Below, one piece after another: positions 1-9,234 of a DNA stretch of 64,000 bases. The notes under the pieces are model-generated. The model searched no databases and was not told where the DNA came from. It saw only the letters and a list, made by a program, of their open reading frames with translations. The stretch's first letter is position 1, and each line of letters begins with the position of its first letter. The position numbers were made by a program, and so were the translations under genes. Source of the stretch: Stagonosporopsis chrysanthemi (Eukaryota; Ascomycota; Dothideomycetes; Pleosporales; Didymellaceae); NCBI GenBank assembly GCA_022560025.1, contig JAFISE010000009.1, forward strand, positions 62,001 through 126,000. Reading direction: 5' to 3'.

Positions 1-676
1 TGTGATGGTAGATTTGCGCAGTTTTCCAAGGCACCGGCGAGGGATGTGTTTCGGGTGCAAGCGGAAGGGTGGTCGGATGTTGAGTTGGGGAGTGTACCAT
101 GTGCGTTCTCTACGGCGCAGAATATGTGTCATCGCTCGAGTGTTAGGAGCTGCGAGACGGTGCTGGTTACAGGTGCAAGCGGGGATGTTGGGGCGACGGC
201 GGTGCAGCTGTGTAAAAGAAGGGGCGCGAGGGTAGTTGCAGTGTTGGGGAGGGAGAAGATGGGACAGGTGCTGGGGTTGGGTGCTGATGATGTGGTGATG
301 CGTGGTGATGCGTGGTGAGAACATTGTGGATGCGCTGGGAAAGATGACTGTTGACGCTGTTCTGGACGTTGTGGGTGGCCTGTCCTTTGCGGAGCTACTT
401 GGCGTCTTGAGGAGAGGCGGTAGGTATGCAGCAGGGGGAGCTATCGCGGGACCGATAGTGGAGTTGGACTTGCGAACGTTGTACCTGAATTATTTAAGTT
501 TCGTCGGATGTACCTTCCAGAACGAAGAAGTGTTTGCTAACCTCATCTCGTACATCGAGAAAGGCGAGATCAAGCCGCATGTGGGCCAGATTTTCAGTTT
601 GCAGGACATTGGGAAGGCACAAGAAGCCTTCCAGGCAAAATTGAGCAGTGGAAAGATTGTCCTCAAAATCGACTGA
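1..676 (+). pseudogene. Zinc-type alcohol dehydrogenase / quinone oxidoreductase, frameshifted and cut by the window edge
   Basis: The frame is open from base 1, so the 5' end lies outside the window. It encodes the NAD(P)-binding half of a medium-chain dehydrogenase/reductase: a CAF-TAQNM helix, then the dinucleotide loop VLVTGASGDVGATAVQL and the matching strand-2 motif KRRGARVVAV. After GADDVVMRG (about 294-302) the frame is lost and runs into a stop at 316-318. The rest of the family fold (VVGG, LRRGGRYAAGGAIAG, the C-terminal helix ending SGKIVLKID) continues in another frame from about 302 to the TGA at 674-676. The break coincides with a 10-bp direct duplication (unit at 292-301 repeated at 302-311). 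One copy too many explains the shift. No intron of plausible size could bridge it. It is either a genuine recent pseudogene or a sequencing error. Function inferred from family: NADPH-dependent reduction of a quinone or enone. Confidence 0.8.
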
Positions 677-976
677 ATCGGACAAATTGCTGGTTCATAG
701 GAGTTATCGGGATCATAAATTGTAATACATATACAAGGAAGGAGGGTCGCAACTGAATTAGGTGGTGTGACGGTTATGAGAAGCAGATCACGTGTCGGTG
801 GTCTGGTGTTGCTTCCTTATCTTATAGAGCATCTCTTGCCTCAGCTACATTACAGATACGTCATGTAAATAGACCCAACTGCTGCTTCGTGGAGAGCAGA
901 AGAACAACACAACAACAACAGAATAGCAGAATACATGAAATTGCATTCACTGCTACAGGTGGACACATAGTCCCAC
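677..976. other. Convergent intergenic gap
   Basis: This 300-bp stretch lies between the 3' ends of the dehydrogenase relic (+) and the cutinase (-). I see no coding signal, only AT-richer trailer sequence and one CACGTG (about 790). Confidence 0.6.
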
Positions 977-1796
977 CTATTGACCAAGCTTGCTCTCCAG
1001 AAACTCAGGCGCCGGTCCAGCAGCATCGTCACCATAACTGAAATGCGCGGCCGTAATTCTAAGCGTGCCCGTGCAGACACGGTCACCCTGTGCACAGAAG
1101 ACCTTGAGATTCTCCGCCGGATAACCCTCGATACCACCCGAGTTCTGCTCATTCTGAGTGTAACCAAACAACACCTACCACGTATTAGCCTCTTTTTCTC
1201 ACACAAAGAAACCCTCAAAGATTGCAAAAACCAGGAAGGAAAACTCACAGTTCCAACGACCCTCCCCTTCACACCCGCATCCAGCTTTGGAATTGACCCA
1301 GCAATAACCGCAGTCCCCTGACTATAGCCTCCTGCCACAATCGGCGTCTCGGGACACTTCTCGTCTGCCATTGCGAACAGTCTCACCGCCTCGTCTATGG
1401 CAGCCTGGTTTGTACCGCCCGGCTGCGCATTGGAGGCCAGATCGGCGCGGTACGGACCGCCAACGCCTTGCACCCAGACGGCATCGGCGCCGTAGGTTTG
1501 CTCCAAGGCACGAGCTACAGCGGGTCCAGTAGAGCCACCCTATACGTGTCAGAGATGAGTGATGGAACACGAGATGAGGTAGAAGGGGAAAGTACCATGT
1601 TGCCACCTTCTGTGCTGGCACGGGCGAAAATGAAGATTGCCTTTGGGCAGGCGGCGGCGCTGCCTTGCTCGAGATCGTTGCGGGTGTTGCCTGAGCCGAA
1701 TTGGCGGGGTTCGATGGCGTTCAGTGTGGGCGCTGCGGGGGTGACTGGAAACGCTGTGGCTAGGGCAGCGAGGGTGGAGAGAGTGAGGAGCTTCAT
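977..1796 (-). CDS. Cutinase (secreted serine esterase)
   Basis: Three exons on the minus strand: 1796-1596, 1539-1249 and 1174-977 (introns of 56 and 74 nt, GTACTT..TAG and GTGAGT..TAG), giving 229 aa. Residues 1-16 form a signal peptide (MKLLTLSTLAALATAF). The core shows the cutinase landmarks: FARASTEGGNMG, VQGVGGPYRADL, the nucleophile motif GYSQG with Ser about 140, and GDRVCTG carrying the catalytic Asp (about 195), followed by His about 208 in AAHFSYG. Family knowledge: hydrolyses cutin and other polyesters outside the cell, and is typical of plant-associated or saprotrophic moulds. The length matches the family. The start was chosen at the ATG directly before the signal peptide; in-frame codons upstream lack an ATG. 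It ends towards the broken dehydrogenase gene. Confidence 0.93.
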
Positions 1797-3360
1797 GGTA
1801 GGGGTAGAGAACCTGGGCAAGTGGAAGGACTGATTGTATGAGTGTAGGCAGTAGTATTAGGTATTTTCGACACTGCGGTGGATTGGCGTCATGAGGAGCT
1901 GTCGAGTACTACTTATATCGTGTTCTCTTCTGCCCAGGAAACCCGTGGTCTCACCATCCCTATCCTGCCCAATCTCACTAACCATAGTCACTCAAGAGCA
2001 GAGGAAACATTATTTGAACGCATAGCCGTCATCTGTAAAAGCATTAAACAGAAGGTGCCCAACTCCGTAGCCATCTGATTCGCGGACATCAAGATCTCGC
2101 CAAGAATGACGCCAGAGTAGGGCTGTGAGTATTGTTTCAAGTTGTGAAATACGATGTCATGCGATGTCGTGCATGGACAAAACTGCGGCAGGACCCGAGC
2201 CAGGATCCCTGGTCGAGGGGTAATTTACGATATATTCAACGTCTACTGCAAGTGCAAAGGTGAAATCATGTTCTACTGCATGAAGGTGCATTGCCTGCCG
2301 AGTCTTTCTTAGCAAGCATGTTGCAAAGTAGCATCACGAACAATTTCGCTGGCTAATGCGGGGATCGTTGGTATTAGCTCGTAGTGTAGTGTCTTACTTC
2401 TGTAGAAGCCTCGGTGGCTGAGCTAGTTTGCAAGACAGCTGTCAAGAGTGCCATGCACCGAGATATACTTTTCCTGGTACTATACTCTGAAACACTCATC
2501 GTAAAGCTCTTTCATCGTGATCTGACCTTACATGGCAACAATCAGATACTGGCTTTGCTTCTCATCTGTAAATTGTGCCGAGCGATGATCTCGGTATTCG
2601 GAGCAGCCCATGCATTGTATCCAAGCCTTGTAAACCTTCACATTCAACACCTCTGACAGCGTCAACGCCTCCGACGCGCTCTCTTTCCGATTGCCATCGA
2701 CAAAACCCATGAGATTCACATCATGATGTAAATGACAGCGTATCATGACGCACTTGCTTTTTCAACGGCATGTACCGCTGCCTCGGCCAAGCCAACGGCC
2801 AAGTTTCAACCCATTGTTTCAGACAACCGTCACTGGGATAAGAGGCTGTAAACCAGAGACACGCATAAAGGGAAAAGCATATCTGTCCAGTGAACAGATA
2901 CACTTCAGTACCGCTAGCAGATCCGGACATCTGTTCGTTGGCTTTCTTGGAAGCCAAGGCATAGGTAGAGCTGTTAGAGCGGCAAATCGCCGAATTTATC
3001 AGTTGTGTGGCGAGGCGTCTGAATGCCTTGTAGTATCTTCGATGGGCATCTTTTCGAGAGTACACTGAGCAGTTCAACGATGCGGAGTGCAGCGAGAAAC
3101 AACCCGCTGGAAGCTGGTAAAGGTAAGTCAATTGCCAGGCTCCGCATTCAGTCGCTAAAAAATGGTTGTACGCGGTGAGAAAAGTGGGGGTGGTCTCACC
3201 AGAAACGATACCGGAATTATGATCTGAAATTTGTGGTAGAGGTAGCGTGCGAAAATGTAACAGTATTATCTGCTATACAGGGCAGTACAATGTCAACAAG
3301 CATCGGCATATTGTACACAGGCGGCCATGGAAGAACTGGGATTAGTCTCAGTATATACGC
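1797..3360. other. Long intergenic region upstream of cutinase
   Basis: About 1.56 kb between the cutinase start and the NUR1 stop. It should hold the cutinase promoter and NUR1 terminator. The only candidate coding unit is a 72-codon minus-strand frame at 2528-2746 that begins with ATG and reads like an ordinary soluble peptide. It matches no family I recognise and could be chance. No RNA gene or repeat was seen. Confidence 0.4.
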
Positions 3361-4863
3361 TTAAAATCTTCCGCTCTCCCTTCTTCCCACACCAAGACCG
3401 CCATAGCCACCTCTGGGCTCGCCATTCGGCATAGCAACTCTCTTGAGTGGACTTCCTTCCCTCCGACTCGGCGTCTGACTGCCTGAGCTTGTGCCTGGAT
3501 TGTTTGTCCTGGCTGCACCCGTAGGATTGCCGCTCTTCTCTAGCCTTGGCGTCGATGACCTGCTTGCGACACCAAATCGATCGCTGAGGCTCAACTTCGG
3601 CTGCTCGCGGGGCTTGGTGGTATCTTCCGTATCGCGAAGATAGTGGGCACTTGCGGATTTACGCAGTGGAGATTGCGCATGTGTAAAGACGCCCAGACTG
3701 CCTCCATCGCCACCCGTGCGGCCAATCGAAGGAGCGCGACGGAACGGATTAGGTGTCTGTGAGGGGCGGATGGGAGACGACAGGTCTGCATCGTCGTCTC
3801 TGGCGTCAGAGGCGGTCGAGGTATACGAAGAGTGTGCGGAAGAGAACACAGGCCGTTTCGCGCTTCGTGAAGGCGTCTGACCAGCTGAGAGGTTGTCGGG
3901 GTCGTACTGACTTCTGTAGTTCGGGTTTGGATTCGTGTGGAAGATTTTCTTGTTGATCACTGTGCGCGGTGTGTAGGTAAGAACCTCGCTGGCCAGATCG
4001 TGAGGGCTGCCCTTGACACCAACGCTAGAGTCGCGGTTGCGCTTCTTTGATATAGTCTGGATAGCCACATCGCGCGACTGCCTCTGCATCGAAGGATGGA
4101 CGTACTTGCTATCATACTCGTGCAAGACTTGGCGGCTGATTATATTGTTGTCTTTGATTTGCTGTGTGAAAGAAGACCGCAGCAGCCAGAGCTGGATGGA
4201 CAGGGCCAGGCCTATGAAAACGGTGGCCACAACGCGAACACTGGGCCGAGGGTCGAGCGGAGCGACTGGCAAGTTGAGGTAGTAGAGGACGACATGCAGT
4301 GGGCTGAACAGGCAGAACAGCTCAAGGCACAACGGGTTTGGGTCCCAAACAGCTATCTCCCACACATCACGGGTGGCATCTGGGTGGGCGCGCGCCGCTG
4401 CCGAATTGCGCTGGGCAATATTGCGGATGTATCCGAATGGCGATGCCCCAGCGGGCGACGAGTCCACTCTCACACGCTTCGCAGAGGGTGTAGTGGGTGT
4501 GGTCTCGATTGGCTGCTCGAACAACCTGTAATGCCTCTTCTTGCTGTACACAAGCCAAGCATTCGCAAAGCTGGCAATAGAGAGAACTGATACCAGCAGG
4601 TTCGCTATCCAGCTTAGCCAGCCAGGGCCGGAGGCTTCACGAAAGACGCCGTCGTTGTCGAAACTATTAGATGCACCGGTGTTGGCTTGGGCGACGATGA
4701 AGGCAACATTGGCTCCGAAGCCGATCGAGAGGGCATAAGAAGCAGCGAAGTCCTCCCAGTCACTGCTGCTGAGCTCTTCTGAAATCCAGAGCGCCCAATC
4801 GGAGGGATCGAGATACGACTTGATGCGCTCGCCGAGCGGCGCTTTGCGCACGAGTCTGGGCAT
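3361..4863 (-). CDS. NUR1: Nuclear rim protein 1 (DUF2418 family)
   Basis: Single open frame of 500 codons. The N-terminus MPRLVRKAPLGERI..YLDP.DW.LWISEEL..DWE matches the Nur1/Mug154 signature. Four hydrophobic stretches follow in the first ~235 residues (about 40-57, 80-107, 185-205 and 213-232). The C-terminal half is polar, Ser/Arg/Pro-rich and low in complexity, as in family members, and ends in a Gly/Arg tail. Family knowledge: Nur1 sits in the inner nuclear membrane with the LEM protein Heh1/Lem2 and tethers silent or rDNA chromatin to the nuclear periphery. It starts 260 bp from the divergent VMA7 start, so the two share a promoter region. A short phase-0 intron read through in the long frame cannot be excluded. 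Confidence 0.85.
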   Translation of the reverse strand: MPRLVRKAPLGERIKSYLDPSDWALWISEELSSSDWEDFAASYALSIGFGANVAFIVAQANTGASNSFDNDGVFREASGPGWLSWIANLLVSVLSIASFANAWLVYSKKRHYRLFEQPIETTPTTPSAKRVRVDSSPAGASPFGYIRNIAQRNSAAARAHPDATRDVWEIAVWDPNPLCLELFCLFSPLHVVLYYLNLPVAPLDPRPSVRVVATVFIGLALSIQLWLLRSSFTQQIKDNNIISRQVLHEYDSKYVHPSMQRQSRDVAIQTISKKRNRDSSVGVKGSPHDLASEVLTYTPRTVINKKIFHTNPNPNYRSQYDPDNLSAGQTPSRSAKRPVFSSAHSSYTSTASDARDDDADLSSPIRPSQTPNPFRRAPSIGRTGGDGGSLGVFTHAQSPLRKSASAHYLRDTEDTTKPREQPKLSLSDRFGVASRSSTPRLEKSGNPTGAARTNNPGTSSGSQTPSRREGSPLKRVAMPNGEPRGGYGGLGVGRRESGRF

Positions 4864-5123
4864 ATCGCTAACGTGAAGTGGTGGCGGCTTTCAGTAGAAC
4901 GTAATTTGGTGTGTGGTATGGGTGTAGGCAGCGGCTCAGGAGCCCTCCATTTTACTGCGAGGAGCGTGGAAGAATCGCTATTGTTTGTTGCGGTCTTTCA
5001 GTTTGAGACAAAGTTACGCGCTAGTGTCTCGAACAGGGAAAGTGCAGCCCGAGCTCCGTCGTCATTGCCGTTCTCCAACACCAAGCGCAGCCTCACCAGC
5101 TGCAGCTGTCCAGCAATACAACC
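4864..5123. promoter_or_regulatory. Shared divergent promoter NUR1 / VMA7
   Basis: 260 bp separate two divergent start codons, so both genes must be driven from here. A pyrimidine-rich stretch precedes the VMA7 start. No clear TATA box was seen. Confidence 0.5.
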
Positions 5124-5670
5124 ATGGCAGCCCCGGCTTCTGCATACAAAGACCGGCAATTCCTCGCCGTTATTGGCGATGAGGTGCGCCCGACGCTCGA
5201 CCCCAGCGCTGTCGGCCTGCCCTGCTAACATGCGACAGGACACAGTAACGGGCATGCTGCTCGCGGGCGTTGGCGTGAGTTGATTGCGGAGCTTACCGCA
5301 GGACTATCGCTAGAAGCTTTGAAGACTGATTCGGTATAGCATGTGACGCAACCTCCGGACGCGCAGAAGAACTTCCTTGTTGTGGACGCGAAGACGGAAA
5401 ACAGCGCCATCGAAGCAGCATTCGACCGTTTCACCACTGAGCGCAAGGACATCGCTATCCTCTTGATCAACCAGCACGTATGTGTTTCACATCTACCACA
5501 AGCATCGCAGGCTCTAATCTGTGAACAAGATCGCCGAAAAGATAAGACATCGTGTCGAGACATACACAGCCGCTTTCCCCTCGTTGCTAGAGATCCCGTC
5601 CAAGGACCACCCGTACGATCCCGACAAAGACAGTGTGCTTAAGAGGGTGCGCCGGCTTTTTGGAGAGTAG
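5124..5670 (+). CDS. VMA7: V-type proton ATPase subunit F
   Basis: Four short exons: 5124-5183, 5239-5274, 5340-5477 and 5530-5670 (introns of 55, 65 and 52 nt, with CTAAC/CTAAT branch sites in two), giving 124 aa, the usual length. The protein runs [35 protein letters not shown], then FLVVD, AAFDRFTTERKDIAILLINQH-IAEKIRHRV and ends SVLKRVRRLFGE, which is diagnostic for subunit F. Family knowledge: it is part of the central stalk of the cytosolic V1 sector and couples ATP hydrolysis to proton pumping at vacuole and Golgi membranes. Exon 2 is only 36 nt, so automatic callers may miss it. It converges on the NPC2-like gene. Confidence 0.95.
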
Positions 5671-6188
5671 TTTTAGACCTGCGACTAGAGAGGACGTCGA
5701 GCGACATTGGGTGCATAGCATGGCAAATGATATCCACATTGAACGTACACTATGCCATACGCTACTGTCGCTGCTGGAGTATGGTGTCACATCGATACGC
5801 GTGATTTTTCGAGTCACGACATGATGAGTAAAGATTGTCGTGTCGTGAGTGTGTCTTGCTAGCGTCGTATATACATTATGCCGCCCTTGACAAAGGAAAA
5901 CAACGGAACCAATCGACACATGATATCGTGCAGTAAAAGCTAGATCATCCTTCCAATCACCCTACAGTTCATTGTGCTGCCGCAGCCGTTCTTGCATTCT
6001 TTGCTGCACCAGTCCAGCTGCGGGGCCAGACATTTCAAAATTCCGCTTTCCAACCTTCACATTGCCGAAACTCAATATACCAGAGCCGTCGAGGAGACCT
6101 TGGCCGAAACTCTGGATGTCGTCGTTCACATTATTGTTGTTGCTGGAGGGACGCCTTAGGCCTGAATGGCGGAGAGCTGATGAGGCAA
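5671..6188. other. Convergent intergenic region with an unexplained minus-strand open frame
   Basis: 518 bp between the VMA7 and NPC2 3' ends. On the minus strand a frame from about 6150 to 5962 reads through an Asn run and a compositionally ordinary peptide to a TAG. I could not join it to NPC2 with a legal splice, since trial joins hit stop codons. Otherwise trailer sequence. Confidence 0.4.
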
Positions 6189-6879
6189 TTACCGATGGAA
6201 AGCGATCTTCGCAGTGAGGCAGGTGATCTTGTCGCCGTCTTCGGTGTACACGTCTGCAAGAACAGTGTATGTACCCTGTCACGGTCATGTCAGCAAGTAG
6301 CTCCATCAACGATGCGTGGCCACGTCCAATGTCATGGCGTATCGATGTACGTACCGGAGGAATCTCGCGAGGCAGATTAACATCCTTAGTCAAGCTCAGC
6401 TCCCCCTTCTTCAGCGGGCACTTGAGGTCTGCCTGCTCAATGGTGTCGCACGCGTCACGCTCCTGGTTGATCAGAGTGATCAACCCGTACTTGACTTGCA
6501 GGTGCATCTTGCTGCCCTGACCGACCTCCTCCTTGAAGTCGCCAGAAGCCTTGATACTCAGCTTCTCGCCACTGTCATCAGTGTCAGCGTACGTCACATA
6601 GTCAAACGGGAAAGCAGCCTCTCAACAATTGATGCCTCTGGCAATGCGCTCAGAGTGCAGATAGACGTACGGCTTGGGTGGGTTAGGGTCGAGATCGACC
6701 TTGGTGATGTCCAGAATGTAGTCTGAGGGGTCGGCGCAGAAATACAAAGGGTTGTCGCCTGGCACCTTGAACTCTTCCTTCACAGTAACTTGGTTGGGAA
6801 CCCATGAGGCGCCCATCGAAGGAACGGCCGAGACGCCGACGGCACTGAGGCCAGCGAGGAGGAGTATTGTGAGCTGCAT
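6189..6879 (-). CDS. NPC2: NPC2-like phosphatidylglycerol/phosphatidylinositol transfer protein (ML domain)
   Basis: Three exons: 6879-6671, 6571-6355 and 6275-6189 (introns 99 and 79 nt, both with GTACGT donors), total 170 aa. Residues 1-18 form a signal peptide. The ML-domain pattern follows: PLYFCADPSDYIL, VDLDPNPPKPGEKLSIKASGDFKEEV, HLQVKYGLITLINQERDACD (Cys), ADLKCPLKKGELSLTK, REIPPGTYTVLADVYTEDGDKITCLTAKI. The paired cysteines of the sterol/lipid-binding fold are present. Family knowledge: a small soluble carrier in the secretory pathway/vacuole lumen that moves sterol or phospholipid. Intron 1 has a second donor reading that would give an early stop, so transcripts that retain it are non-coding. 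Confidence 0.9.
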
Positions 6880-7570
6880 CGCGAAAATGGTATCGCGCGA
6901 CGGTGAAAGTAGTGGTTAACGCGCAGTATGGATGCGCAGTTGTCGTGGAGGCGAAGGCAGTGGGCCTGGAGAGCGGTTATCGCAGCTTGGTGAGGCTGGG
7001 GCGCAGTTGGAAGGTGCGCTCGGTGGCCCCTGTCACTCCGTCATCAGTCACCAGGTCTGCGCTAAATCTGCTAGCCGAATCTGGGGTTGACACTTGACAT
7101 GAAAATGAGGCTGCACTACAGGAGCCCGCGAGTTCGAACATTGTTCATTCTTCAGCGTGTCGAAAATGTTCCTGATATTTGTATTGAATGTCTGGAAGTT
7201 TGAGTGCTGAACTGTTCTCATGTCTCGCGGGCCTACACTCCTAGGAGTTTCGAAGTCTTGGAGCGAAGAGATTTCGACATCCACGATCAATGTGTAGCAT
7301 CACCAGATTCGTACACAGTGTACTACGGAGACTTAATGCCGATCAAATTTTTCCTCATCCTTGCATGCAACTTCAGATCTTAGAGGTCTGTGCCGGAGAC
7401 GCTCAAATAGCGATCTACATCCGTGGTAAGATCAGACCCACCACATCAACTTTATATCTACCTGCGGTTGCATTGGCTCAATTCAAAGAGATTTCCTCCA
7501 TTCTTCAAGCTCTCTCATATCCGTCGAATCCCACCCCTGCCCATTGTACGAATGTGCACTCTCATGTTGC
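6880..7570. other. Intergenic region between NPC2 start and P450 stop
   Basis: 691 bp that should carry the NPC2 promoter and the P450 trailer. No RNA gene or repeat was seen. A plus-strand frame of 147 codons starting at 7290 overlaps the last P450 exon antisense and has no family resemblance, so I treat it as chance. Confidence 0.5.
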
Positions 7571-9234
7571 TCAGACCTTTCGGAGAAACTCGATCCTGAC
7601 TGGGCCAGATGTCTCGAGTAAAGTATTCAGCTTGGGCGCGCAGTTATTGTCCTCCACAATAAAATCATACTTCTGTAAAAGTGTAACGAGGTACACCTTT
7701 ACAGCCAGCAACGCGAACTTATACCCAACCTAACGCCTGTTAACAAAGATCGAAATTATTTCAGGGAGGCACTCACGCAACTGCGGGTACCAGAACCAAA
7801 AGCCATGAATGGTTTGCTCTGATCCATACCGTCCAGGAAGCGGTCAGGGTCGAACTCCCCGCCACTCGCGCCCCAATACTTGGGCGAAGTGTGTATGTGG
7901 AGATACGAGAGGTAGATCAGCATGCCTGGCTTCAGGGTCACTGGTATCCTGCATGATCGCAGGCTAGTCGCCCGCTCAATAACTCGCAGCGTTGCAGGTA
8001 CGCTGGGATAGAGTCGGTTAATCTCCATGATCACTGCGTCCAGGTAGGGCATTCTGGTTGTGACAGTTTTGAAATCGATCTTCTCAGCCGATTGGATTTC
8101 GGCCACGAGCCTAGCTAGGACGTCTGGACGCTTTTGAAGCTCGATCAACGTCCAAGTAATATTGGAGCCGATACTGTGGTGACCACCTAGAAACGTTATT
8201 ACAGCGGAAACTGATAGATTGCAGACTCACCAAAGACGTTGAGCCTCGCAAACTGAGCTGCGAACTCGGACAAAGGACCAGTTCGTTCACCTCCATTAGC
8301 CACAGATAGACTACGGATGGTCTTCATGGGCGAGTCGGGGTTTTTATGCTCGTAGTCTTCGAGGTGTTGGACATTCTTCTCATAGAGGTCCTCAATCTCG
8401 GCTCGCACCTTAGCTTCAGACGGTGTCGGTCTGCCAGGCTCGACGAGCCCTAGTGTCAACATGACGGAGTACAGTGCGGAAGGCCACGGACTACCAGCTC
8501 TTCTCAAGATCTCTGCTGCCACACGCATCACTCGACCGTCGGTAAGAGCATCAGATCTGCCGTATAGAGTGTCACCCCAAAGTGTCGCAGCGAAATTGTC
8601 TGCTGCGCATCTGATATCTGCGATTTCGCTTTTCGCAACACCTTTTGCAATGCCTTCGACGTGCTCGGCAGCGACTCTCATGACACCATCGAATTTACCG
8701 ACATTTGAATTCGGGTTGTTGAACTCGCGGATGAACACGGCACGCTGGCGCATTGCTTCGCGACCCACATCGTCGAATAAGTTGTTGTCGAGCAGCCGGA
8801 TAAGTGTCCAGAATGGAGACCAACTGAAGACACGAGGGTCACCAAGTCTGTAAAGTCAGTGTGTGAGATAAGAGACACGTCATTCGATGAACTTGCCTCG
8901 ACGCGATGTCGTCTGTGAATGCCAGTACCTCCTTCGCCATAACAGGATCGTGTAATGATACCAAAGTCTTGTTGCCAACCTGGGCGTAGGCGATGCCGTC
9001 ATCTCCTAATGTGGTCAAGGTCTCCAGCATCAGTGCCATCCCGTCTCTGAAGTAAATGGGAATAGCACCCAATACAGGATAACCTCTCAGTCTCGGTACG
9101 CCGGGTAGTACATCTTCAGAAAAATTGGAAGTGAGGATGAAGATAACGAGACACATGAGAAGAACAGCGACAGCTATCAGGATGATTGGTGGGGTAGAGT
9201 CACCCAAAAACCTCTGAAGAACTTCATAGATCAT
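7571..9234 (-). CDS. Cytochrome P450 monooxygenase (microsomal)
   Basis: Four exons: 9234-8897, 8847-8231, 8186-7777 and 7729-7571, total 507 aa. An N-terminal membrane anchor lies at about residues 15-37, followed by the proline hinge LPGVPRLRGYPVLG. Helix C region: DPRVFSWSPFW. Helix I reads NVFGGHHSIGSNITW instead of the usual AGxDT. The ExxR motif is EINR, and the heme loop is FGSGTRSCVGYKFA with Cys about 455 as the last codon before an intron. Intron 1 (8896-8848) has a GC donor in the context AG|GCAAGT; the other introns are GT-AG (44 and 47 nt). Using the first AG of intron 3 would give a stop, while the second restores CVG. Family knowledge: heme-thiolate oxygenase at the ER using a CPR partner. 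Substrate unknown. Confidence 0.9.

Noticed and set aside
6130..6200. Alternative last exon of the NPC2 gene using the AG near 6157
   Set aside because: Every phase tested from the CATCG|GTAATT donor leads to a stop within a few codons.
7290..7733. 147-codon plus-strand frame
   Set aside because: Overlaps the last P450 exon antisense and shows no domain.
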